DNA from: Streptomyces odontomachi
GTDB taxonomy: Bacteria > Actinomycetota > Actinomycetes > Streptomycetales > Streptomycetaceae
Assembly: GCF_024435355.1 (NCBI RefSeq)
Contig: NZ_JAMJWG010000016.1
Span: 209,727 to 273,726, forward strand
Direction of reading: 5' to 3'
DNA length: 64,000 bases
The translations under genes and the position numbers were made by a program. The notes under the pieces were generated by a model. The model ran no database searches and was not told where the DNA came from. It saw only the letters and a list, made by a program, of their open reading frames with translations. Below, piece after piece: positions 17,388 to 24,914 of the stretch (within the stretch, counting starts at the first letter, position 1; each line of letters starts with the position of its first letter).

Positions 17388-17630
17388 TCACGTCGATGAC
17401 GGCCGTGCCTTCGTGAGCACGTCGGCGAGCATGCGGGCGGTGGAGAGGTTGCAGCGCCCCAACTCGATCAGCGGCTCGCCGGTGACGTACGCTGCGCTTT
17501 CAACCCACAGGGACGGCAGAACGATGCCGACCGCACCCAGGGCCGCGCGAATCTCCTCACACACCGTCTCGGCCTCTTCGACCGCCCCGCACGCGGCCCG
17601 TCGCTTGCCGCCCACATTCGCCTGCTTCAC
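17388..17630 (-). CDS. Small protein with ELGRCN motif, unknown function
   Basis: An 80-residue protein from GTG 17630 (GCGAGGG upstream). Its core reads LGAVGIVLPSLWVES ... PLIELGRCNLSTARMLADVL. A clear relative occurs at 61012-61227 outside the element (GVVLPSLRVDP ... PLVELGRCNLDTAARLIAVL), so this is a real family shared by element and chromosome. It has an N-terminal helix and an invariant-looking cysteine. The function is unknown; such small proteins in Streptomyces often accompany regulators. Its start lies inside the end of the upstream zinc-ribbon gene. Confidence 0.75.
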   Translation of the reverse strand: MKQANVGGKRRAACGAVEEAETVCEEIRAALGAVGIVLPSLWVESAAYVTGEPLIELGRCNLSTARMLADVLTKARPSST

Positions 17631-17787
17631 TGCGCACCCTCGCTTCCTGCTTCTCGCTTGCCTCGCTGATGTAGATCTGTGTCCCGCACTTGGTGCAGTG
17701 CGTTTCTCCTTTGGGCACGTCGTGCTCGCACTCTTCAGCCATGACCCGCACCCGGGACGCCGAGCGCACTCGGAGAGCCGTACTCAT
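17557..17787 (-). CDS. Small zinc-ribbon-like protein
   Basis: A 76-residue basic protein (MSTALRVRSASRVRVMAEEC ...) with C-x-H in CEHDV and H-C-x2-C in ETHCTKCGTQIYISEASEKQ, a probable zinc ribbon. The ATG at 17787 overlaps the TGA of the preceding gene, which fixes the start and indicates coupling. The 3' 74 bp overlap the next gene in another frame, so the arginine-rich tail may be read-through rather than conserved sequence; a natural end near residue 55 would be more usual. The function is unknown. Confidence 0.6.
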   Translation of the reverse strand: MSTALRVRSASRVRVMAEECEHDVPKGETHCTKCGTQIYISEASEKQEARVRSEAGECGRQATGRVRGGRRGRDGV

Positions 17788-18344
17788 CGGCCCACCTCCA
17801 GCAGGAGCGAGACGCAGAAGACGACACCCAGGCCACCGGCCGCCACGACGAGCGCTAACAGCCCGGGAAGCTTCCAGGTCCGCCGCCCCCGAGGCCTTGT
17901 TCGCCGGAGAAAAGCGGACATCCGACGGCACCGTGGAGGACGGGGACGGGCGTGCCGGGTACGTCCGCCTTGAGACCTCCCACCCGTCCCTGTGGCGGGC
18001 AACAGTTGGCTGAGGACGATCGGCGGCTCGGTGGTGACTGCGACTGCCGGACCACCGGTGTTTGGGTCCACACGCCAACGCCTGCGTTCCGTCGACAGAT
18101 ACGAGCGGTGCGACGGATGAGCGCGCGTGTGCTGCATCATCCAGACCTGCACTGGACGAGCGGTGCCGCTCTCCTGCGCGGACGCCTCCTTGCACTTGGC
18201 GCACTGCGCCCCATAGAGAACGTCCAGGGCACTGTGACCGCCGGCCATGCTCAGAACCCAGTCCCGGCCCTTCAGGACGGCGTCCCCGTCCTGGCCCGGC
18301 CACGGCACGGTCGTGGCCGCGGGGGTGGTCGTTGCGCTCATCAT
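17784..18344 (-). CDS. DUF7848-like protein with C-terminal membrane segment
   Basis: A 186-residue frame whose first about 95 residues resemble the DUF7848 family (HSALDVLYGAQCAKCKEASA, then QHTRAHPSHRSYLS) seen in many Streptomyces mobile regions. The C-terminus has one strong hydrophobic helix (LPGLLALVVAAGGLGVVFCV). The middle looks compositional, so this may be two short genes joined by deletion or loss of a stop; an internal ATG (MSAFLRRTRPR) could start the membrane part. The ATG at 18344 overlaps the upstream stop. The function is unknown. Confidence 0.6.
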   Translation of the reverse strand: MMSATTTPAATTVPWPGQDGDAVLKGRDWVLSMAGGHSALDVLYGAQCAKCKEASAQESGTARPVQVWMMQHTRAHPSHRSYLSTERRRWRVDPNTGGPAVAVTTEPPIVLSQLLPATGTGGRSQGGRTRHARPRPPRCRRMSAFLRRTRPRGRRTWKLPGLLALVVAAGGLGVVFCVSLLLEVGR

Positions 18345-18646
18345 CCGGCCACCCTCACGCCGTGGATCACGCGCGGACCGATGTCGATGCCGTACACCGC
18401 AAGCCACAGAGCGCGCCGCCGAAGGCGTTGTGTCTGGAGCTGCGCGCGCCGTTCCCGGATGGCATAGACCGGCCGGGAGCAGTCACGGTTTACGGCCGGC
18501 CGCACGGCCACTGACATCCGCAGCCGATGCGGGGGCAACGCCCTGGCCCAGCGACGCGCGGAACCGTCGACGACTCCCCCAGGCCGCCCCACCAGCACGA
18601 GCAGCCGCAACAACCTTCCCAAGATCTCTCGACTATGGTCGATCAT
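18341..18646 (-). CDS. Small basic protein heading a coupled four-gene operon
   Basis: A 101-residue arginine-rich protein from ATG 18646, with GGAGG nine bases upstream (MIDHSREILGRLLRLLVLVG ...). A short hydrophobic helix near the N-terminus could be peripheral or transmembrane. The stop overlaps the next ATG (ATGA), which supports translation despite the unusual composition. I recognise no family. It is the first gene downstream of the twin AGTGGC operators at 19012-19051. Confidence 0.6.
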   Translation of the reverse strand: MIDHSREILGRLLRLLVLVGRPGGVVDGSARRWARALPPHRLRMSVAVRPAVNRDCSRPVYAIRERRAQLQTQRLRRRALWLAVYGIDIGPRVIHGVRVAG

Positions 18647-19011
18647 GTCGACCTGCCTCCAACAGGTTCGGCCACGCCCCCGGATCGCGGCGCATGCGAT
18701 TGCGGGGGTCTGTACGTGGCATGCCGATGTCGGGCGCCGGGCTGAACGACACTTCGGCGACCTGGCCTTGCACGTCGGATGCACCGTCGTTCCCATGAGA
18801 TGCACCCACCGCGCTCACTTCTCCTCGCCAGTGCCGTCGCAGTCGAGACAGCGCCGTTTCGATGTGCTGCGAACGCGGTCATTGGCGACGGAGAGCGCGA
18901 GAGCCGTACGGGAGCCGACTCGCTTCCAGCCCCGTCCTCGGCACCCACGGCACGTCGACCGCGGACTCTTGTCCGGCCGCTGACCCGTCACTCCGCGCCC
19001 CCTTCAACTGA
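18647..19011. other. Gene-poor leader before the four-gene operon
   Basis: About 365 bp between the operators and the first gene at 18646. Several open frames exist but none has a convincing start or family resemblance; one minus-strand frame ending at 18633 could be a leader peptide gene. I cannot support a gene here. Confidence 0.4.
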
Positions 19012-19051
19012 AGTGGCCTTAGCCACTTACTGGATAGTGGCATTAGCCACT
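19012..19051. promoter_or_regulatory. Twin GntR operators AGTGGC-N4-GCCACT
   Basis: Two perfect inverted repeats of identical design, at 19012-19027 (spacer CTTA) and 19036-19051 (spacer ATTA), 24 bp centre to centre. They lie between the GntR gene (ending at 19088) and the operon at 18646-17388. A related site overlaps the GntR gene's own upstream region at 19849-19871. Strongly suggests control of the operon by the adjacent regulator. Confidence 0.7.
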
Positions 19052-19087
19052 TCGGGATGCAAGCGGTTCGGCGCAACGCACCCTCGA

Positions 19088-19828
19088 TCAGGTGAGCAGG
19101 TAGCCCTTCTCGAAGGTCCAGCGGTGCGGGGGATAGGTGGCTTCGGCGAACTCCAACGGCCGATCCTGCAGGTCGTAGACCACGTGATGGATGATCAGGA
19201 CCGCCGCACCCGGCTCCAACTGAAGGTCGGCCGCCTCCTCGTCCGTCGCACTCCGGGCACACATGCGATCTTCGGCATAGGTGCCCTGCCGCCCGGTCAT
19301 CTGCTCCACGTACATCAGCGTTCCCTCACGAATCCGCTCAGGTTCCGTGAGCTTGGGCGCCCGCTGACCGACATCGGGACCGAACCACGACGTGGACAAC
19401 GTGATGGGCCCGTCCTGGTTGTTCGTCACCCGCCGCCGATGAACGGCACGGCGATCCTTCACCAGGCCCAACGCCTCAGCGACGTGATCCGGTGCATCCA
19501 ACCAGCCGGCCGACGTGATGACGGCGTACTCGCCGGGCGTGTAGATCTTCCCCGTCTGCTTGGCCCGGCCGTACAGCTCACGAGCCCGCCGGTTGACCTC
19601 CAGCCCCCGCACATAGGTGCCAGATCCCTGACGCTTCTCGACCAGGCCCTGATGACTCAGCGCCTCCAGCGCTCGCGCGGCCGTCGGTCTCGACACCTTC
19701 CAGTCCGCAGCCAGCTGCCGTTCTGAAGGAACCTCGTCCCCCGGCCTGAGGTCGCCCCGAAGAACCTGATCACGAATGAAGTGCGCGATCTGGAGATACT
19801 TCGGCTGGGCCTCTTCAATCTGCGGCAT
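19088..19828 (-). CDS. GntR/HutC-family transcriptional regulator
   Basis: A 246-residue regulator starting at ATG 19828 (MPQIEEAQPKYLQIAHFIRD); upstream in-frame ATGs run into the operator region and were rejected. The winged helix (LRPGDEVPSERQLAADWKVS RP-TAARALEAL) is followed by a UTRA domain (residues about 80-240). It is distinct from the KorSA-like protein at 16259. Sites AGTGGC-N4-GCCACT flank it on both sides, so it probably represses itself, the downstream operon and the divergent DUF1152 gene. The ligand is unknown. Confidence 0.9.
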   Translation of the reverse strand: MPQIEEAQPKYLQIAHFIRDQVLRGDLRPGDEVPSERQLAADWKVSRPTAARALEALSHQGLVEKRQGSGTYVRGLEVNRRARELYGRAKQTGKIYTPGEYAVITSAGWLDAPDHVAEALGLVKDRRAVHRRRVTNNQDGPITLSTSWFGPDVGQRAPKLTEPERIREGTLMYVEQMTGRQGTYAEDRMCARSATDEEAADLQLEPGAAVLIIHHVVYDLQDRPLEFAEATYPPHRWTFEKGYLLT

Positions 19829-19848
19829 CCGCCCTCCCCTCCTCGCTA

Positions 19849-19888
19849 AGTGGCCATAGCCTCTGGCCACTATAGGATGAGTGGCTAG
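19849..19888. promoter_or_regulatory. Operator between GntR gene and divergent DUF1152 gene
   Basis: AGTGGCC and GGCCACT face each other at 19849-19871, and another half site AGTGGCTAG lies at 19880. They share the AGTGGC/GCCACT halves of the twin sites at 19012-19051. The 84-bp intergenic space must contain both divergent promoters, so one bound repressor could block both. Confidence 0.65.
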
Positions 19889-19912
19889 ACCCCGACCCCG
19901 TACGCTGACCGC

Positions 19913-21013
19913 ATGACGCGGTTGATCATCGCAGCAGGCGGAGGAGGCGACGCCGTCGCCGCCGCCATGCTCGACACCGCCCTGTACGGCGGCGCAGAAG
20001 AGACGGTCGTCTTCACGTACGCATGGGACCGCCTACTGATCGACCCGGTACCGGGCCCCCGAGGACCGGACAACTTCACCGGCCTCAAGCAGCTCACTCC
20101 GACCGTCTGGTCAGGGCCGGCTGAAGCACGCCCCATCGCCCCCGCAGGCTCCACACTCCCTCGCCTCGCCGCAGAACTCCCGCACACCTTCACGCTGATC
20201 AACCCCCGTCAGGGGGCCCAGGGCGTCACCCGTCAGCTCGACGAACTGGTGAGTCAGCTGTCGCCGGAGTCCATCGACCTCCTGGACGTCGGCGGCGACA
20301 TCCTGGCCCGCGGCGACGAACCAACCCTCAAGAGCCCATTGGCCGACGCGCTCACGCTCGCAGCCTGCTGCCAGGTAAACGCGAACGTGCCTGTCCGCCT
20401 ACTGGTGGCCGGCCCCGGTCTCGACGGCGAACTCCCGCTGGAAGACCTGCGCGGCATGTTCGGCTCCCTCGTCCACACGTTCACGCCGAAGGACGTGGAA
20501 GCCATCGGTTCCGTTCTGGAGTGGCACCCGTCCGAGTCAACGGGCATGCTCGCGGCCACGGCCCGGGGCGTACGGGGCACCTGCGAGATGCGCGACGCAG
20601 GCCTTCCAGTCCCACTCACCGACGAGAGCCCCACGGTCCACGAAGTCGACCTGGACGACGCGTTCAACCGCAACCAGCTGGCCCGCGCCATCGCAACGAC
20701 CACCAGCCTGGACGACGTCGAGGCCCACAGCCGCGAAATCTGCGGCTACTCGGAAATCGACTACGAACGCAACAAGGCCGCATGGCTCAAAGAGCAGCCA
20801 CAAGTGGAGCTGAACCCCGAAGCGGTGCTCTCCCGGCTCGACCAGTTCGAGACCGAGGCACGAGCCCGCGGCATCACTCACACGACGTTCCGCCACATCA
20901 CCGAAGTCCTAGACCTCAACGGCTCACTACGCGAGGACCTGCGCCATCTCCTCATCAGCAGGCGGCCGAAGCAGTACGTGGCGCCGCTATGGCGCATCTC
21001 AGCCATCGACTGA
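19913..21013 (+). CDS. DUF1152 family protein
   Basis: A 366-residue protein starting at ATG 19913. The N-terminus MTRLIIAAGGGGDAVAAAML contains the glycine-rich GGGGDA loop characteristic of DUF1152, and LLDVGGDILARGDE near residue 125 is a second conserved acidic patch. The family is of unknown activity; the glycine loop suggests nucleotide or cofactor binding. It is the only rightward gene of the regulatory module and reads divergently from the GntR gene. Homologues adjacent to GntR regulators are frequent in Streptomyces as far as I recall. Confidence 0.85.
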   Translation: MTRLIIAAGGGGDAVAAAMLDTALYGGAEETVVFTYAWDRLLIDPVPGPRGPDNFTGLKQLTPTVWSGPAEARPIAPAGSTLPRLAAELPHTFTLINPRQGAQGVTRQLDELVSQLSPESIDLLDVGGDILARGDEPTLKSPLADALTLAACCQVNANVPVRLLVAGPGLDGELPLEDLRGMFGSLVHTFTPKDVEAIGSVLEWHPSESTGMLAATARGVRGTCEMRDAGLPVPLTDESPTVHEVDLDDAFNRNQLARAIATTTSLDDVEAHSREICGYSEIDYERNKAAWLKEQPQVELNPEAVLSRLDQFETEARARGITHTTFRHITEVLDLNGSLREDLRHLLISRRPKQYVAPLWRISAID

Positions 21014-21216
21014 GTTACAACCTTCTCTACGACTTCAAGGCGGCTCGCTCCGCTCACCGCGCGCGGCCCGGCCCCCGGCCGGGCCTGCGCTCCTGTCTCC
21101 GCCCCGCTCCAGCCCGGCCGGCGTCCGTGCCGCGCTCCACAGCGATCAGTCGCCTGATGTCAGAGAAGGGGTACGTCGTGGCTGGGGCGGTCGGCTCCGC
21201 GGCTTTACGGAGCCAC

Positions 21217-21325
21217 TTTGGCGCGAGCCTCGCAGATCATGGCCCCAACGTCGTGCTTTACCGGGCAGGTCAACAGACCGCCCGACGCGCCGCAAGCTTA
21301 CGGGGCCATGATCACTCGCGCCAAA
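21217..21325. repeat. Long interrupted inverted repeat before the AIPR gene end
   Basis: TTTGGCGCGAG (21217-21227) pairs with CTCGCGCCAAA (21315-21325), and GATCATGGCCCC (21235-21246) pairs with GGGGCCATGATC (21302-21313), leaving a 55-bp loop. The 362-bp gap between the convergent DUF1152 and AIPR genes holds nothing else recognisable. It could be a bidirectional terminator, a structured RNA, or an origin-type structure of the element. Confidence 0.65.
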
Positions 21326-21375
21326 GCAGCGCCACCCCAAAGCCGCTGCGCCGACCTCGTCATGTCGCTTTAATG

Positions 21376-23082
21376 CTATTTGAGCAGCTCAGAAAGGTAC
21401 TGCTCAGTGAAATCCCGTGTACGCCCAAAGTCGCGGTTGATCTCTTGGCCGCCAGCAAGTTTGACTAGGGCGTCGACACAAGTGTGGACGGCTTCGAGAT
21501 AGCGGTCGTCGTCCCACAAAAAAACATTGAAAGGCTTGCAGTCCTTCTCCGCCTTCTTGCCGACACTTTCCACTTTTTCCGGAGTGCTCGACTTAGAATA
21601 AATCGTTCGAACCCCGGCCAGAAGGTGGTATCGGGCCGGCTTTAGCTCTCGCGCAATTGCTCCACTCCTGAAGAAATGGTCAAGCTTGCAGAAAGCGTAG
21701 GCGGCGGAATAATAATATGCCTCATTGTGCGCATCGGAGAATACGTCGTTGCCCACACGGTTGCGAAGGTCCCCATAGTAACGGGCGGCCGTGTGTGGAA
21801 TCCTCAGGTAGAGCGAAGCGAAAGCTTGCATCAGGTTACGGAGGGAGATAACCCGCCATGTACCGCGGACTTGAGGCGAACCCGACCACTGCAGCGAACG
21901 CCGCTCATAGTAGATGCGCTTACCGGACTCTGCTTCAAACGAGTTGAAATAGGCTTCGATCCTCTTCTGCAGATCCGAGAGGGCGAAAAGGTTCTCCTTG
22001 GTTACCTGACCTTGCTTATTAGTAGCCTTCGTGATGCTCTTAGCCACCTCGTCATCCAAAGTGACGATCAAGCGAAAGGGGACGTACACACCGTCCAGGT
22101 TTTCTCGCTCAGAGTGAAGGATGTGACTAGTTTGGCACCCATTCACAACTTGGAAGTCCACAAGGGTCATGCGATTACCCGTGGGCTTCAGGTCGTGCGC
22201 AACTACCGTGACCCCATTATTTAGGACGCAGAACCGACTACGGTCACCAGAGGCCAACGTCTGCCTGATATCCGCATTGACGTCGGTCTCGCCTAGAAAG
22301 TCGCGAACGTTGTCAAAGAAGAGAGTCTTACGGATCTCCCCTTCGTCATCAGTTACTAGTTTGATGAATTCGCTGCCAGGAAGCACCCCAAGATACGCTT
22401 CACGCACCCCTTCTACCTCAGGAAGCGTGGTTCGATTCTCGAACGTAACTGTCACCTCAAGAGCAGAATCAATAGCACGCCAGTTCCTTTGAACCTCGCT
22501 TGCCCCCCACACGTGAAAATCGACGCGCGAGAACAAGTTTGACCCAAATAGCCGCTTTCGGGTGTCCTCCATCTTTTTCACGATGGGGCCACGGTTGTTC
22601 CACGATCCAAGGGTTACATAGTAGAGGCGACATACAGGGTTCTCGCGAAATCGACTTGATTCCTCAAAGACCCTATGGAGCATCTGCTGCTGATCCTCCA
22701 GGTTGGGATGGGGAGGCTCATCTTCCGTAAGCAGAGTAATTGACGCATCCGAGAAGATGCTCAAATCGCCCAAGTCGAAATTCGCCGACGTTTTCACCTG
22801 CGTTAGTGTGATCGAGACTTCAATCGTCCCGCCGCCCGAAAGTGCGTCTTCCAGTTCTGTCATTTCGGACACGAGTTCGTTATTAACGGAGAGCGCAAAC
22901 CCGTCGATTCCGAGCGTGCCATCGTCACCGCAGGAAAAATCTTCGACGCTGAACTGTTGGTCGTGGTGGCGAGAGAGGACGATGAAGTTAACGAAGCGCT
23001 CGAAGGCGACATACTCCTTCAGATGCCCAACTCCTGCGTCCTTGGCCCAACTCTCCATCAACCCACGAGTAACCCTGTCCAC
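21376..23082 (-). CDS. AIPR family (abortive phage infection-type) protein
   Basis: A 568-residue protein carrying the AIPR domain in its middle: FDNVRDFLGETDVNADIR near residue 255, FCVLNNGVTVVAHDL near 285 and DFQVVNGCQTSHIL near 310. The N-terminal about 150 residues contain a restriction-like QVKTSANFDLGDL segment (a Q-x-K motif after an acidic IDGFAL), possibly a nuclease core. AIPR proteins occur as single genes or with methylation-type partners in phage defence; no methylase is beside it here. Base composition is visibly less GC-rich than neighbours, a sign of recent acquisition as element cargo. The ATG at 23082 was chosen; MESWAKDAG further in is an alternative. Confidence 0.85.
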   Translation of the reverse strand: MDRVTRGLMESWAKDAGVGHLKEYVAFERFVNFIVLSRHHDQQFSVEDFSCGDDGTLGIDGFALSVNNELVSEMTELEDALSGGGTIEVSITLTQVKTSANFDLGDLSIFSDASITLLTEDEPPHPNLEDQQQMLHRVFEESSRFRENPVCRLYYVTLGSWNNRGPIVKKMEDTRKRLFGSNLFSRVDFHVWGASEVQRNWRAIDSALEVTVTFENRTTLPEVEGVREAYLGVLPGSEFIKLVTDDEGEIRKTLFFDNVRDFLGETDVNADIRQTLASGDRSRFCVLNNGVTVVAHDLKPTGNRMTLVDFQVVNGCQTSHILHSERENLDGVYVPFRLIVTLDDEVAKSITKATNKQGQVTKENLFALSDLQKRIEAYFNSFEAESGKRIYYERRSLQWSGSPQVRGTWRVISLRNLMQAFASLYLRIPHTAARYYGDLRNRVGNDVFSDAHNEAYYYSAAYAFCKLDHFFRSGAIARELKPARYHLLAGVRTIYSKSSTPEKVESVGKKAEKDCKPFNVFLWDDDRYLEAVHTCVDALVKLAGGQEINRDFGRTRDFTEQYLSELLK

Positions 23083-23400
23083 TGCCCCTCCGCGTCACTC
23101 CACTCGGCCCCCGCCGAGTCTGGCGATGAATATCTACCGTACTCAGGTTCCTGCACGTCCGTGTCCGCAAGCGAAGTCTTCGGGCCTGAGGCACCAGTCC
23201 GGGGCGGAGATGTGTGCCAGATCCGTGCCAGATCAGGCGGGGCCTCACGGGGAACACCGGGGAATCATGCGGCTGATCGCGAGATACTGAGACCGCTCCG
23301 CCGCTGGTCAGCCGAGCAACTGCCGACAGAAGACCAGAGCTTCCCAAGCTGATGTGGCTCGGTGCCGCCCTTGATCAGTGGGCGCTGATCGGCTTGACCC
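23083..23400. other. Gap upstream of the AIPR gene
   Basis: About 320 bp with no supported gene. It should hold the AIPR promoter; I could not identify a convincing one. Confidence 0.4.
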
Positions 23401-23610
23401 ATGGCTGTGGCCCCCAGCGAGTACGACAAGGCAATGCCGATCGTGATAGCCCACTTCGCGAAGATCGAGCGGGCGGTCAGCCGGGCCCGCGCCACACACG
23501 GGAGGGCAGCTGTTCGCAACGGTCCATCAGGCCCTCGCCGAAGCACTGCAGGACGAGGGCGCCCATGGCGTCGTGCGCCAGGTCGTCGAGGAGTTGGCGC
23601 TCCAAATCTC
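23401..23610 (+). pseudogene. Frameshifted fragment of a small unknown protein
   Basis: From ATG 23401 the frame reads MAVAPSEYDKAMPIVIAHFA ... AVSRARATHG with good codon usage. The protein-like sequence then continues in another frame as QLFATVHQALAEALQDEGAH and VVRQVVEELALQISG up to about 23610. The jump lies near 23500. The pieces together look like one helical protein that has lost its frame. I do not know the family. Confidence 0.45.
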
Positions 23611-23706
23611 TGGGACAGTTACCGCGCCACGCATGAGAGGCGTCCCAAACCAAGGCGCAGCCCCTGCCCAAGTTGCTTCGGGACGAGAAGGACGTGGGTT
23701 CGCGTA

Positions 23707-23991
23707 TCAGCGTAGAGGCTTCCTGCGCAACTTGGGGAGGGGCTTGGCGGGACCGAACTGCCAGTCGAGAGGGCTGCCAGGATTCTTTTCGATCTTCAGC
23801 ATGACCGACTGGGAAGCGGAGAACTTGAGGACGAGTCCAGCGCGGAACCTTCCATCTGCTTGCCTGTCCCAGACAAGATTAGTGTTTGTCTTGGCCCACA
23901 CCGCTGCGTCCACGAACCGTGAGAGCAAGGGCGGTAGCTCGGCGTCCTTCTTCCTGCCCTCGTCCATCAATTCTTCCCCTATGCTCGGCAC
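23707..23991 (-). CDS. Hypothetical protein, possibly 5'-truncated
   Basis: A 94-residue frame from GTG 23991 (VPSIGEELMDEGRKKDAELP ... VWDRQADGRFRAGLVLKFSA). Protein-like sequence continues upstream of the GTG in the same frame (ETRKRELGTERRTDVEIAK) back to a TAG at 24064-24066, with no other start codon between. The preceding fragment ends exactly at that TAG in the same frame. Either the GTG is the true start or the gene is a remnant. There is no clear ribosome-binding site and no recognised domain. Confidence 0.45.
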   Translation of the reverse strand: MPSIGEELMDEGRKKDAELPPLLSRFVDAAVWAKTNTNLVWDRQADGRFRAGLVLKFSASQSVMLKIEKNPGSPLDWQFGPAKPLPKLRRKPLR

Positions 23992-24063
23992 CTTGGCGAT
24001 CTCAACGTCCGTACGTCTCTCGGTCCCCAGCTCACGCTTCCTAGTCTCGGCCGCGCTCGCACT

Positions 24064-24300
24064 CTAGGACACGAAGGACCGGAGCCGCTGACGATTCGGG
24101 CAGTTCCGCTCCACCGTGGACTTGTTCACGTTGCCGATGAGTTGGTTGCCCTCCTGGTCAGCGAGCGGGAGCCTGATAGCGAGCCTCGCTGGGCCGTGAC
24201 GACGAACAGCCTGATCGTGGTGTGTTCGTCGACCCACAGCCCCGCCGTATTCCCCTCGTCCTCGGTATCACACCAGGCCAAGCCTGGTCTCTCGCGGCCT
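24064..24300 (-). pseudogene. Decayed gene fragment with one frameshift
   Basis: Read leftward, one frame gives GLAWCDTEDEGNTAGLWVDE then HTTIRLFVVTAQRGSL; near 24178 the protein-like sequence jumps frame to RLPLADQEGNQLIGNVNKST and ends RLRSFVS at a TAG. There is no start codon in the first segment, which follows a stop at about 24300. A one-base loss explains the jump. It seems to be a remnant of a larger gene of unknown family. Confidence 0.45.
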
Positions 24301-24450
24301 TAGCCGACGTGGTTGACATCCCCGGCTGACATCAACGACGGCATACGTGTGTACCCCGAGACGGCCACTTGTGGTCGTCCCGTCCTGGCTGTGCCACGGG
24401 TTTACTGGCCGCTGATCGCACTCCCAAAAGCGGGGTGTCGAGTGCCGTCG

Positions 24451-24813
24451 TCATTCCTCGCGGTGCTGAGCGAACACCTGCTGCTGCTCGTCCCGCCAAC
24501 TCCAGTTGGCTGGCCTGGAGAAGGGCAAGCTTCGGGCAAGGCCGGAGAACTGGTCAGATGGCTCCCGGCTGGCCTTATTCACCACGATCGCCGAGAGCAT
24601 CGGTGCTCGTCCGGCTTCGTTGTGGTGAAGACAGACATCCTTGAGTAGATAAGTCATTACCCCGCGGTGCGGCGGGATGGAGTCGAAGCCCTGTGCCGCC
24701 AACTCGGTGCTCAGTTCCCCATACGTGATGGTCTTGCCCTGCCTGGCGCGCTCCTGCAGGATCTCCACGGCCGCTTCGACTGCTGCCGGGTATTCTGGGT
24801 CCTGGATCCTCAT
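24451..24813 (-). CDS. Conserved small protein with YGEL/IVVNK motifs
   Basis: A 120-residue protein (MRIQDPEYPAAVEAAVEILQ ...). The segments GKTITYGELSTELAAQGF, MTYLLKDVCLHHNEAGRAP and LSAIVVNKASREPSDQF follow a pattern that I associate with small winged-helix-like proteins found near nucleases and mobile elements (YGEL ... L-x2-I-x3-C ... P-x-L-x-A-x-VVNK). No catalytic residue can be assigned. The ATG at 24813 lies well placed before the frame. It is flanked by decayed fragments on the left and an unknown gene on the right, all on the minus strand. Confidence 0.65.
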   Translation of the reverse strand: MRIQDPEYPAAVEAAVEILQERARQGKTITYGELSTELAAQGFDSIPPHRGVMTYLLKDVCLHHNEAGRAPMLSAIVVNKASREPSDQFSGLARSLPFSRPANWSWRDEQQQVFAQHREE

Positions 24814-24914
24814 CGCCGCTCCCCCTTATCGCGTAGACACCGTCCAGCCTGTGCCTCGTACCAGCTGAACACCAGTACGATAATGCTATAGATGGTACAG
24901 CGGCGAAAATCCGC

